The translations under genes and the position numbers were made by a program. A stretch of DNA of 38,206 nt from Desulfomonilaceae bacterium (lineage in GTDB: Bacteria > Desulfobacterota > Desulfomonilia > Desulfomonilales > Desulfomonilaceae). This document shows positions 24,838-32,820 of the stretch, one piece after another. Location: the NCBI GenBank assembly GCA_031082285.1, contig JAVHLK010000045.1, positions 527-38,732 on the forward strand, written 5' to 3'. Below the pieces are notes generated by a model, which did no database searches, was not told the origin of the DNA, and saw nothing but the letters and a program-made list of their open reading frames with translations. Each line of letters starts with the position of its first letter. The first letter of the stretch is position 1.

Positions 24838-26586
24838 TCACCTGACCTGAAAGATTCTGATGCGGTTGTCTCGAAAGACAGGGGGAAATTCCTTTGCGTC
24901 GAGCACGGCGAAATTCGACCGCCCTTTCACGAGGTCCTCGATATAACTTCCAAACGGCTCGAAATAGACCGACTTGCCTTGGGTGACCTGCGGCTCGAAA
25001 TCCTCTTCCCGAACCACCAGGTAATCGATCCCGTACTTCCGGGAAAACTCTCTCACGAGATCGGGGTCTTCCGAGTAATAGGCGCGAAAGAAGTCGAACG
25101 TCTTCGACCGGATGTCGTTCCAATACCGCTTGTACCAGGTGTGGGACATCTCGTATGTAACGAAGGCCTTTCGCGTGCCAAAGGTGGTAATATTGTCCAT
25201 CACGGCCGGATGCCCTGCAATGAGTGCGGTCTTGGGCGTCGATCGCATGAACCGGTAGAGGTCCGCACCATCCGAGTAGTCCCATAGACCCACATTGTGA
25301 AGGCGAACCGCGCCGCCGGCAACCATGCCGGCCGCAATCAGGGCTATCGCGGTTCGTCCCAGGCTGAAACGCTCGATCGCAATTCTCATGCACACGGCTA
25401 TCAACACGCAATAGAACACGCCGATTGAAAACTCCAGGTACCTGCTGGGGAGGAACATCTTCATGAGCATGACGCGTGCCGCCGCGTAGAGTAGGACGGA
25501 AGCCGTAAGGAGATAGAAAAACACTCGGAAACCGGTGAGGTCGACAACCCGGGTGTCCTGCCTGAGAGCCCAGACCGCTGCGGCGAGCGTCGAGACGAAT
25601 ATGAGAACTCCTATCGGCACCTCCCAACTGGAATACACCAGTTCCGGAATCCATGGACTGACAACCAGATCGTACCAGATGGACGGAACCGGAATGATGC
25701 CGTACCGGCCGGAATCGGTGTACTCGATTCTGCCCGACATGTCGGACAGAGTGACGACATCTCCGAACTCTGTGGAGGTGAACACCGCGTACTTGAGCGC
25801 GACCAACGCGACTCCCAGAACTACCGGAGCCGCGGCGGCAAGAGTACTCAAGGAAACCGGCAGTCCGGTCTTCAGCCTTCCCGCGGTTTCCGGTCGGGTT
25901 GCACAAGGGGTGTTCGCTGAGACATGAAGACAACCCGGATGACCGGCCTCGCGTGTCCCCGAGGGAGTGGACGGCTGCGCGGCCGGACGAGCAAGTAAAG
26001 TGTTCGCATATCCATGAGCGATGAAAATGACGTGAGTCGCCAGACAGACAAGGAATGCATAGGGATTGAAGAGTGACAGCAGGAGAAGCACTATGCCGGC
26101 GTGCGTAATGTTGTCTCTGCCGAGGAAGTAGGCATACCCGGCCATGAGAGGATACACGAAACCTCGAGAAAGGCCTCCGGCCATTCTGTCCAGGAAGGTG
26201 CCGAAAAGGAAGAAGACGCATACGGTAAGAACACCCGTAAGGTCGTCCTTGAAGAGACGGCCCAGGCCGAAGAGAAACCCTGCCGTTACCACGAAGAGTA
26301 CCGCGGTGACGACCTTGGTCAGCTGAACGGGATTCATGACCTGAGAGCCGATGGCATACACCGCTTGCACCCCCCAAGGTACGTAGTATCGCGCATAACG
26401 GCTCAGGGGATCGTCCCGGAAGAGTTCAGGGTCAGTCCAGGATTGCATCCAGTAGATCTGTTGACGGACATCGTCGTTGATCACGTACGGGCTCGTGAGT
26501 GCGCTCCAGTGTGCAACGAGATAGACTACGGTTGCTGCGACTAATGTAAAGATGAGACAAAACAAAGTCTTACGGGATTTGTGCAT
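24838..26586 (-). CDS. Polytopic membrane protein, GT-C-like
   Basis: 582 residues, about 11 predicted transmembrane helices, then a soluble C-terminal part of about 130 residues. The first periplasmic loop carries YVINDDVRQQIYW with an acidic DD pair, and the tail has YGIDYLVVRE, both resembling GT-C glycosyltransferases that use lipid-linked sugars, though I cannot name a family. The ATG at 26586 is preferred because hydrophobic sequence starts at once; an ATG at 26640 would add an unlikely leader. Residues 200-240 (DNA 25867-25989) form a Pro/Ser/Thr-rich stretch with Cys in a loop between helices; it is unlike the rest and may be an inserted repeat. It is divergent from the gene at 26818. 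Confidence 0.68.
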   Translation of the reverse strand: MHKSRKTLFCLIFTLVAATVVYLVAHWSALTSPYVINDDVRQQIYWMQSWTDPELFRDDPLSRYARYYVPWGVQAVYAIGSQVMNPVQLTKVVTAVLFVVTAGFLFGLGRLFKDDLTGVLTVCVFFLFGTFLDRMAGGLSRGFVYPLMAGYAYFLGRDNITHAGIVLLLLSLFNPYAFLVCLATHVIFIAHGYANTLLARPAAQPSTPSGTREAGHPGCLHVSANTPCATRPETAGRLKTGLPVSLSTLAAAAPVVLGVALVALKYAVFTSTEFGDVVTLSDMSGRIEYTDSGRYGIIPVPSIWYDLVVSPWIPELVYSSWEVPIGVLIFVSTLAAAVWALRQDTRVVDLTGFRVFFYLLTASVLLYAAARVMLMKMFLPSRYLEFSIGVFYCVLIAVCMRIAIERFSLGRTAIALIAAGMVAGGAVRLHNVGLWDYSDGADLYRFMRSTPKTALIAGHPAVMDNITTFGTRKAFVTYEMSHTWYKRYWNDIRSKTFDFFRAYYSEDPDLVREFSRKYGIDYLVVREEDFEPQVTQGKSVYFEPFGSYIEDLVKGRSNFAVLDAKEFPPVFRDNRIRIFQVR

Positions 26587-26688
26587 GGGCAGGAATCTTA
26601 TTACACACGGTCCTCTATTGCAATTGCGTTCTTGCGACACGCAATCGTCTCTCGACCGGCACTCGAAACCACGAAAGCCCGCGCCGGA

Positions 26689-26717
26689 TTGATCTTCATC
26701 CTTGAAATGCCTATAAT
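26689..26717 (+). promoter_or_regulatory. Sigma-70 promoter for the gene at 26818
   Basis: TTGATC (26689-26694), a 17-base spacer and a perfect TATAAT (26712-26717). The leader would be about 95 bases to the ATG at 26818. Confidence 0.6.
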
Positions 26718-26817
26718 CAACCCTGCCGTGGCGGAAACGCAGCAGAGAATATCTGGGACTTCAGAGCAACATGACCTTTCGGTCATTGTCGCCGTATCAA
26801 CTCGAGACGGACACACC

Positions 26818-27471
26818 ATGCCGGAATCAAAAGGCAAAGTCAGCACCAAAGAGATCCTTGCAGATATTCGAGCAGGCATGGACGAGTCGGAGCTCATGGC
26901 AAAGTATCGGCTGTCCCCACAAAATTTGCAGACGGTGTTCCGAAAATTGGCTCAGGCAGGGTACCTTGATCCTTCGCATGCGGGGAGCTCGATTCCCGCG
27001 GATCATGCCCTGGTGCCCGTGGAAAAGAAGGCGCGCGACGTTCCGAGAGATTCCCGGGAACGAAAGATTCAGTTGCGTCGTCTGCGCGAGCAGCGGAAAG
27101 CTCGGGAAGAGAGTGAAAGACTCCTCATGCTTATGGAGAGCACCTCCCACCGGTGGCTGGTCGGCCTGGGTGTGGTCGCTCTTTTTGCGGGGACGGTTCT
27201 GTATCTTATGTGGCCTTACATTGACTCCCTATGGTTCGGCGATCTCGCGCTGGATCGCGCGTTGGGCCGCCATGGTTCGGCGCAACGTTCGTACGAAATC
27301 TGGCACCGCGTCTCAACCGCCGGAGGTCCCGTGACGGCATTGGTCGGAGGGGTGCTCGTCGCGGTAGGTCTGATAAAACGATGGATGAACAAGAGAAAAC
27401 TGGAAAAAATGATAGTGCGTCAGAGGCAGGCACTGGTTTTCGAGCCATCCCGAGAGACCTCGCGTTCATGA
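26818..27471 (+). CDS. ELMxKY-domain protein with coiled coil and two membrane helices
   Basis: 217 residues. One copy of the unnamed domain lies at residues 9-50 (IRAGMDESELMAKYRLSP, then LQTVFRKLAQAGYL). A charged, Arg/Glu-rich stretch follows (about 75-105), likely a coiled coil, then two transmembrane helices (about 110-130 and 175-195) joined by a loop. The cytosolic domain is thus tethered to the membrane. The ATG at 26818 is preferred because the promoter at 26689-26717 lies upstream of it, although the frame is open back to 26581; the ribosome site is weak. Function unknown; the shared domain links it to genes at 21566, 28986 and 29676. Confidence 0.65.
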   Translation: MPESKGKVSTKEILADIRAGMDESELMAKYRLSPQNLQTVFRKLAQAGYLDPSHAGSSIPADHALVPVEKKARDVPRDSRERKIQLRRLREQRKAREESERLLMLMESTSHRWLVGLGVVALFAGTVLYLMWPYIDSLWFGDLALDRALGRHGSAQRSYEIWHRVSTAGGPVTALVGGVLVAVGLIKRWMNKRKLEKMIVRQRQALVFEPSRETSRS

Positions 27472-27800
27472 GTTGCCGAGAAGCAGCCGCACAGTGTGAC
27501 TGAGCTTTCGCCGCGCATCGTGTCGTACCGGGAGGGTCCTCGTTTCACACAACGATTCTGAGGGCACAGACGAGAGGGGTAAGATTCCGTGTCCCGCGCG
27601 GTGGGACCGCCGTGCCGGCAAGACCGCCCACGTTACGTCCGGGTAAGGTCCGACGCACTACAGGAGCTACCCGGTCGATATTCTCCACCCTCTAATTCTT
27701 TGACACGGCCGGCGGCGTCATGTAGTGTGAGATTATCGCACAGTCTGCCTGTCTTCGGTGGATTTCCGGTTCCGAATGAGACGCGAGGAGGCTCGAGGAA
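27472..27800. other. Intergenic region before the response regulator
   Basis: No gene seen. It holds the TTGACA-type promoter at 27700-27728 and otherwise no recognisable feature. Confidence 0.45.
27700..27728 (+). promoter_or_regulatory. Candidate sigma-70 promoter for the response regulator
   Basis: TTGACA (27700-27705), a 17-base spacer and TAGTGT (27723-27728); the leader is about 66 bases to the ATG at 27801. GGAGG lies just before the start. Confidence 0.5.
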
Positions 27801-28838
27801 ATGCCGCCTGCAAAGATAATGGTCGTGGAGGACGAAATCGTTGTTGCCATGGAACTTCAGACCAGGTTGATTGACTTGGGGTACATGGTTTCCGGCATCG
27901 CGGCCGGCGCCGAGGAGGCGGTGGAACTGGCGGCAAAGACCTTGCCGGATCTGGTGTTGATGGACGTGAAGCTGACGGGCGAGATGGACGGTATTGATGC
28001 CGCTCGAGATATTCGAGAGCATCACAACATCCCCGTGGTGTACCTCACGGCTCATGCCGACGCACGTACGCTTCAACGGGCAAAGCTCACATACCCGCTC
28101 GGGTACATCGTCAAGCCGTTTTCCGAAGAAGATCTGAGGGCGTCTATTGAGGTCGCTCTCTTCAGGCACGGAGAGGAGACAAGACTCAGGGAGGACTCCG
28201 AGTTCTTTGCCGCTACACTGGACATCCTTGGGGGCGCGGTGATTCTTGCCGACGGAGACGGCATTATCAGAAGCATGAGTCCCGTTGCCGAGTCGCTGAC
28301 GGGGTGGACACGGGCCGAGGCGATTGGAAAACACTTGTCCGAGGTGTACGTGTTGAGAGACGAAGAGACGGGACGGATCGTTGAGGACCCCCTTTCCATT
28401 ATGCACTTGAAATCCGAATTTGTGCCCGTTTCGTCGAAGTACGTGCTCATTTCCAGGAACGCGGTGCCTATTCCCGTCGTGAATACGCTCATGGGAACCC
28501 GAGATTCCGGAGGGCGGATCAGCGGCATCATCGCGGCTTTTCAGGACAGTTCTCAAATGATCATGCCCGAGCAGTTTTGGAGCAGTTATGCCGCCAACCT
28601 GCAGCTTTCCGGCATTCTCCTCCGTGCGCAGGGTCATTACTCGAGAGCCGAATCTTGTTTCAGGAGGGCCTTGCTCATATGGGAGAGAAACTTGGGCAAA
28701 GACCATCCAAAGGTCGCCCGTGCCCTTGAAGCACTCGCCGAAGTCTGCCAAATGAGCGGAAGACGGGAGGAGGCAAGAGAACTCCAGACCAAGGCCGCGG
28801 CAATTCGAGCAGGAGTTCCCGAGTCATCGTCATCCTGA
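27801..28838 (+). CDS. Response regulator: REC, PAS and TPR domains
   Basis: 345 residues in three parts. The REC domain is residues 1-120, with acidic pocket Glu10, Asp11, Glu12, phospho-acceptor Asp55 (LVLMDVKLTG), Thr83 in VYLTAHAD and Lys105 in IVKPFSE. A PAS domain follows at about 125-250 (ILADGDGIIRSMSPVAESLTGWTRAEAIGKHL). The C-terminal part is two TPR-like helical repeats (LLRAQGHYSRAESCFRRAL, ARALEALAEVCQMSGRREEA). There is no DNA-binding, GGDEF or kinase domain, so output is probably through protein-protein contact by the TPR region. No histidine kinase is adjacent, so it is an orphan regulator in the window. It lies among the ELMxKY-domain genes and is convergent with the one at 28986. 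Confidence 0.88.
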   Translation: MPPAKIMVVEDEIVVAMELQTRLIDLGYMVSGIAAGAEEAVELAAKTLPDLVLMDVKLTGEMDGIDAARDIREHHNIPVVYLTAHADARTLQRAKLTYPLGYIVKPFSEEDLRASIEVALFRHGEETRLREDSEFFAATLDILGGAVILADGDGIIRSMSPVAESLTGWTRAEAIGKHLSEVYVLRDEETGRIVEDPLSIMHLKSEFVPVSSKYVLISRNAVPIPVVNTLMGTRDSGGRISGIIAAFQDSSQMIMPEQFWSSYAANLQLSGILLRAQGHYSRAESCFRRALLIWERNLGKDHPKVARALEALAEVCQMSGRREEARELQTKAAAIRAGVPESSSS

Positions 28839-28985
28839 GTGCTCTGTGGCATAAGTACCGTCACGTATTCTTAACCTTTCCAGATTGCTGCGGCTTCGCC
28901 ATTGCAATGACAACGCCCATGATGTCTTTGCAACGCGTGATATCCCGCGTTCTGCTGAAGAAGGTCGACCCGGAGTGCGGCCCGC

Positions 28986-29546
28986 TCACCGTAAGGTCTT
29001 CCATTCCCCCGATTTGCTGAGCAGAAGCAGCTGCACTAATTTCCTCAGAGCTTCCAGATCGGCCTCACTCACATACTTAATGTCGTATCCCGCCACGGGG
29101 TAGCGCACGGCGGCCCCCCTGGTTTCCTCCCACACGCATTCGGCGATGAGCAGGAGTGGGTCGAACCCGATAAACATCTCCACCGAGAGCTGAAAGGTTC
29201 TGACTACCCCGATTCTCGACGGAATGCCGGCCACTCGGAAGCCTGTCTCCGAGATATCGCGTATGAGTCCTTCTCGAGCCGATTCAACGCAATATATGGG
29301 AAGAGGGATGGAGACATCCACTCTCGGCCTGCGTCGATTCTGAATGTCATCACAGGATTTCCGGTACGTCGGAGATCTCTCGTAGAGTTCCGAGTGAGGA
29401 ACGGCTTTGAGTGAAACGAGCCTTCGCAAGGCTTTGGTTAGGTACTTCCTGGATATGCCGTACTTGGCCATGAGTTCGGCTTCCGTCATACCGGAACGGA
29501 TATCGGTGACGAGAGCCGCCGCGCTGATGGGTCTCGGAGAATTCAA
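28986..29546 (-). CDS. ELMxKY-domain and PilZ-domain protein
   Basis: 186 residues. Residues 8-48 carry the unnamed domain (TDIRSGMTEAELMAKYGISRK). A PilZ domain follows: the Arg pair of RxxxR at Arg71 and Arg75, and the D-x-S-x-x-G motif DISETG at 97-102, both intact, so c-di-GMP binding is likely from the family. The tail (IKYVSEADLEALRKLV) matches the three-repeat protein at 21566. Start is TTG at 29546, with GGGGGA about 9-14 bases upstream; no ATG fits. It probably acts as a cytosolic c-di-GMP effector. It is convergent with the response regulator and lies behind the zinc-ribbon gene at 29676 on the same strand. Confidence 0.75.
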   Translation of the reverse strand: MNSPRPISAAALVTDIRSGMTEAELMAKYGISRKYLTKALRRLVSLKAVPHSELYERSPTYRKSCDDIQNRRRPRVDVSIPLPIYCVESAREGLIRDISETGFRVAGIPSRIGVVRTFQLSVEMFIGFDPLLLIAECVWEETRGAAVRYPVAGYDIKYVSEADLEALRKLVQLLLLSKSGEWKTLR

Positions 29547-29675
29547 TTCCGCAAATCCCCCATACCAAGAGGCTCACCGCGTCGGTATGCCCATGCCGAC
29601 GCGGTGTCCGCCTCGTACGATGCCTCACTCTGGTGGAAAAAGTCCTTCACAGCCGATTGTAGCATAGAGAAGCAT

Positions 29676-29966
29676 CTATTTGTTCAATTGTTGCATTATC
29701 GCGCCGCACGTCGGACAGATATCGAATCTCGAGTAATGGATTTCACCGCACTCCGCGCACTTAAACACGGGGAAGTAGACCGTCTTGGCAAGCGACCTCC
29801 GTTCCGCAAGCTCCGCCGGCGTCAACAAGCCGGCCGACACAAGTCTGCCCATGAGCTGGATGATGCCTTTGGACGAGAGGCCGTACTTCTGCATCAACCC
29901 GGCGTCGTCCATTCCGGAACGGATATCCGCCAACACCTCGCGACCTTTGATCTTAACCTTTGCCAT
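29676..29966 (-). CDS. Small ELMxKY-domain and zinc-ribbon protein
   Basis: 96 residues. The unnamed domain is residues 8-49 (LADIRSGMDDAGLMQKYGLSSK, split by a turn, then IIQLMGRLVSAGLL). The C-terminal 30 residues are a zinc ribbon with CAEC and CPTC pairs. The ATG at 29966 is chosen; GAGGG lies 9 bases upstream and the upstream open frame to 30239 overlaps the exported protein gene. It lies 31 bases downstream of that gene on the same strand and is likely co-transcribed. It is the minimal form of the family, useful as reference for the larger members. Confidence 0.75.
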   Translation of the reverse strand: MAKVKIKGREVLADIRSGMDDAGLMQKYGLSSKGIIQLMGRLVSAGLLTPAELAERRSLAKTVYFPVFKCAECGEIHYSRFDICPTCGAIMQQLNK

Positions 29967-29997
29967 TGTGGAACCCTCGACGGCGGTCAAATCGTCG

Positions 29998-31392
29998 TCA
30001 CCGAAACGATTGCACGGTGCCGTACACGCGATGCTCTTTGACCCATCGGCGCTGATACTCGATAAATGACTTGACCTCGGATGGAGAACGAGAGGCCAAT
30101 TGTTGCAACGCATCGGAAGCGATCCTCTGCATGCCGGAGTTCCTGACCATGACCGCGACGCCCGCGCTTTGGACCACCGAAGGACGTGCCGGAGCACCTT
30201 TTTCAGCCAGGATGGTGAGCGTATTGATCCCCCACTCACTGAAACGCCCTTTCCCCGTACCGCCGGCGGCCGTGATTGCCGCCTTCAAGGAGTTGTAATC
30301 AACAAGATCGTCGAGGCAGTTGATCGCGGTCTGGAGGAGGTCGATACGCCGAGAGGCCAGGTTGGCCAGATCCTGTGCCGCCCGTTTTTCGGACGACGCA
30401 TTCGCCGGCAGCACCCGAGCCAGTTCCTCAGCGCCCAGCTTCTCGAATGTCAAGCCCCATAGGTAGTACTGATACCCGCTCGACTCCTCGATGAACCGCC
30501 TACCCAAGGAGATCACTTTGCGGTACACCCCTTCGGCCTTTGCTCTGCTTCCCCTTTGTTCCAGGGTCTTACCATAGCTGATTGCGGCCCGGGCATAGTC
30601 GCGAAACATATCCCACGGCACGGGTCGCCTATTATCCGACGGGCCGGCCTTGAAGTCTCCGTGATAGAGTTCACCGAGCCCCGCGGTGGGACGGCTCGCG
30701 GCTCGCAGAAGCACCTGAACGCCGTATGCCGTGCCGTGCACGCCTTTGGGACCCCTCTCTTTCGGGTGAAGTTTCTCCAACTCCTTGAATTCGGACACTG
30801 CCGATCCCGTGGTCTGCCGCGTGCCCAGAGAACCGCTCGACGGGCTTTCCAATCCGATCCTGTCCAATACGGCGAGCGCGGTCTCAAACCGCAGCGCCAA
30901 TTCTTCCTGTCTCGGGGTAGGAAAGACGGCCGTGGATTCCAACACATACTCCATGGACATGGGGCGTTCCAGCCACCACTTGCCGTCTTCCAACACCCAC
31001 AACAGAACCATCGTGAACGTGCCGGGACCGCGGAACTCGTCCGTCGGCGCGGGGCCGTGAAAGGTGAATGTGGACATGATGCGTTCGGAGGATCCGTCCT
31101 CGGACTTGAAACGATCGTCAATCGTCATACTGCGCAAGGATAGCTCACTGCTGCGGCAGCGTTCGAGAAACTGTTCCACGTCCTCGGTGCGGATCTCTTT
31201 TCCCGATCTGATATCCGGATGGATGATTTGTGTAATGCCGGCCGCGTCTTGAGTCAGAAAAAGCCGAGAAAATGTTTCCAGAGCTTTGTTGGGGTCTTCC
31301 ACAGTGGACCAGAAAAGGGATGACAACCCCAACAGGCCCGCAAAGGCGAGACACAAATGGAGGCGAGAAAGATTTGAAATCACAGCAGTCAT
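29998..31392 (-). CDS. Predicted exported or membrane-anchored helical-repeat protein
   Basis: 464 residues, not recognised. An N-terminal hydrophobic segment (LHLCLAFAGLLGLSSLFW) is a signal peptide or anchor. Residues about 35-150 resemble a nuclear-transport-factor-2-like or SnoaL fold (LETFSRLFLTQDAAGITQII, LLWVLEDGKWWLERP), consistent with a stress or substrate-binding module. The rest is alpha-helical with a TPR-like pattern (YGKTLEQRGSRAKAEGVYRKVISLG, split by a turn) and a series of Ala/Leu-rich helices at the end. The ATG at 31392 is the only reasonable start. Possible role: periplasmic assembly or scaffolding. A small zinc-ribbon gene follows closely. Confidence 0.62.
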   Translation of the reverse strand: MTAVISNLSRLHLCLAFAGLLGLSSLFWSTVEDPNKALETFSRLFLTQDAAGITQIIHPDIRSGKEIRTEDVEQFLERCRSSELSLRSMTIDDRFKSEDGSSERIMSTFTFHGPAPTDEFRGPGTFTMVLLWVLEDGKWWLERPMSMEYVLESTAVFPTPRQEELALRFETALAVLDRIGLESPSSGSLGTRQTTGSAVSEFKELEKLHPKERGPKGVHGTAYGVQVLLRAASRPTAGLGELYHGDFKAGPSDNRRPVPWDMFRDYARAAISYGKTLEQRGSRAKAEGVYRKVISLGRRFIEESSGYQYYLWGLTFEKLGAEELARVLPANASSEKRAAQDLANLASRRIDLLQTAINCLDDLVDYNSLKAAITAAGGTGKGRFSEWGINTLTILAEKGAPARPSVVQSAGVAVMVRNSGMQRIASDALQQLASRSPSEVKSFIEYQRRWVKEHRVYGTVQSFR

Positions 31393-31723
31393 TTGGTCGG
31401 CCCAATCCGAGGTTCACTCCGGCCATTTCACGCAAACGTGCATTCTGTATACTGTTCGGGCCTTGAGATCAAGACAGTTCTTTCACGAGCGAAATCCATG
31501 TGAGGGCTGAACGTCGCTGCGCTCCTCACAATGACCGGAGCGACCTGCAAGACCGTTGAGGAACCGGGTCGAGCCGGCCGTGAAATTCACCGCGCGTCAC
31601 TCGTGCGGCGACGGCTTGCCGAACGTACGTCACTATTTCCCGGTAACGACTTCCGTGCGGAACCCATCACTCCCGAGACCGTAACCGGTCACTCCAAAAG
31701 GATTGCCCTGCGCGGGGCCGCGA
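31393..31723. other. Intergenic region
   Basis: 331 bases upstream of the exported protein gene. On the minus strand TATACA (31451-31446) with TTGATC 15 bases upstream is a weak promoter candidate for that gene. No gene seen. Confidence 0.35.
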
Positions 31724-32458
31724 TCAGATGGTCCCTTCGTCTTCCAACACCTTAATGAGGGGCACGGTGATTCGCCTCTTGAGTTTCAAGGACGCGTGGT
31801 CCAGTGCATCGAGGATGCCGTCCAGTTCTTTGATGTTCCTGGATTTCCGGCTGATCAAGTAGTGTATGACCTCCCGAGAAACGCGCACGTTCCTGTCTCG
31901 GGCAAGTTTATCCACAATCACCATGCGTATCGCGTCTTCCGGAGGTTCAAGCCGGAAGACCAATCCCGATTTGATGCGAGACTGCAAGTGCGGGTTGTCC
32001 GTGAACGTCTCTTCGAGAGGTGTTCTCGATCCCATGAGAAGGGGAGCGCCGGTGCGGGTCAACTTGTTGGAAAGATTCCACAAATGTCCGGCATCTTCGC
32101 CCTGAATCAGATGTACGTCATCGATCGCCGCGGCGAACAACGATCGTCCGTCGGGAGGATCCTCCGCAATGGACCGCCGCAAATCAGGAAAACTGGGCGG
32201 CAGGCCGACCGGCTCGATGGTGAGTACGGTGCAGTGGAGGCCTCTTGCTTCACGGATCAGCAGATCCGTAAGGGCTTTGAGGATGTGCGTCTTGCCGGTA
32301 CCGTGAGTACCATAGAGATACAGCGACGGCGCGGGTCGTTGCAATGAGCCGTACACGGACCGTATGGTCAACACGGCCTCCTGGATTCCGTCGTGCACCA
32401 CAAGGTTCTCGAAGGTGAACCGGGGCGGCGTGCTCAGAGGGAGAACAAGTTGGCTCAT
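31724..32458 (-). CDS. hda: Hda/DnaA-like AAA+ protein
   Basis: 244-residue DnaA-related AAA+ ATPase without the DnaA N-terminal domains or the C-terminal DNA-binding domain, the size of Hda (regulatory inactivation of DnaA). Visible: PLSTPPRFTFENLVV at the start, Walker A GTHGTGKT (50-57), Walker B AAIDDVHLI (Asp113, Asp114), GSRTPLEETF sensor 1 region and LQSRIKSGL (box VII Arg), and helical lid IKELDGILDALD. In Hda proteins an N-terminal clamp-binding motif (Q-x-L/x-L) is usual; SQLVLPLS at residue 2-9 is a plausible one. The ATG at 32458 is preferred because that motif begins there; another lies at 32467. It is divergent from rho. Confidence 0.75.
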   Translation of the reverse strand: MSQLVLPLSTPPRFTFENLVVHDGIQEAVLTIRSVYGSLQRPAPSLYLYGTHGTGKTHILKALTDLLIREARGLHCTVLTIEPVGLPPSFPDLRRSIAEDPPDGRSLFAAAIDDVHLIQGEDAGHLWNLSNKLTRTGAPLLMGSRTPLEETFTDNPHLQSRIKSGLVFRLEPPEDAIRMVIVDKLARDRNVRVSREVIHYLISRKSRNIKELDGILDALDHASLKLKRRITVPLIKVLEDEGTI

Positions 32459-32591
32459 GAGACGCATATTACACCGAACGGGTCGCTTATCAAGAGATAA
32501 TGCCCGCCGCGGTTCACCTTGAAGCAGAGGAGAGGGGAGACCGCGGATCGCGAAAACCGTCCGCACTGAGTCCCGGATTGAAACAAAAGAC

Positions 32592-32620
32592 TTGACAGAC
32601 CGACATGCGTTGATTATTAC
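32592..32620 (+). promoter_or_regulatory. Sigma-70 promoter for rho
   Basis: TTGACA (32592-32597), a 17-base spacer and TATTAC (32615-32620). It gives an untranslated leader of about 200 bases before the rho ATG. rho leaders in other bacteria are used for autoregulation, which such a leader could support. Confidence 0.5.
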
Positions 32621-32820
32621 AATTACAAGTATTGGCCACTATTGAGAACTCCCTGCCAGGAGCATCCATTCCCACCGAGGAATATCACTGTTGGGTTCGG
32701 GGTCGTAACGAAGTGAAGCGACTCGTCTAGATCAATTGACCCGTCCTTGAAAAGAACTTCAAAGATAACCCCAGAGATCTCAAAATCCTTATTGCACGCT
32801 AAACAGATGTAGGAGACCTC

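Noticed and set aside
24812-26377. 521-residue minus-strand open frame
   Set aside because: It is out of frame with the membrane protein that covers the same bases, is Arg/Ser/Gly-rich and has no membrane or domain signal; it is a shadow of that gene.
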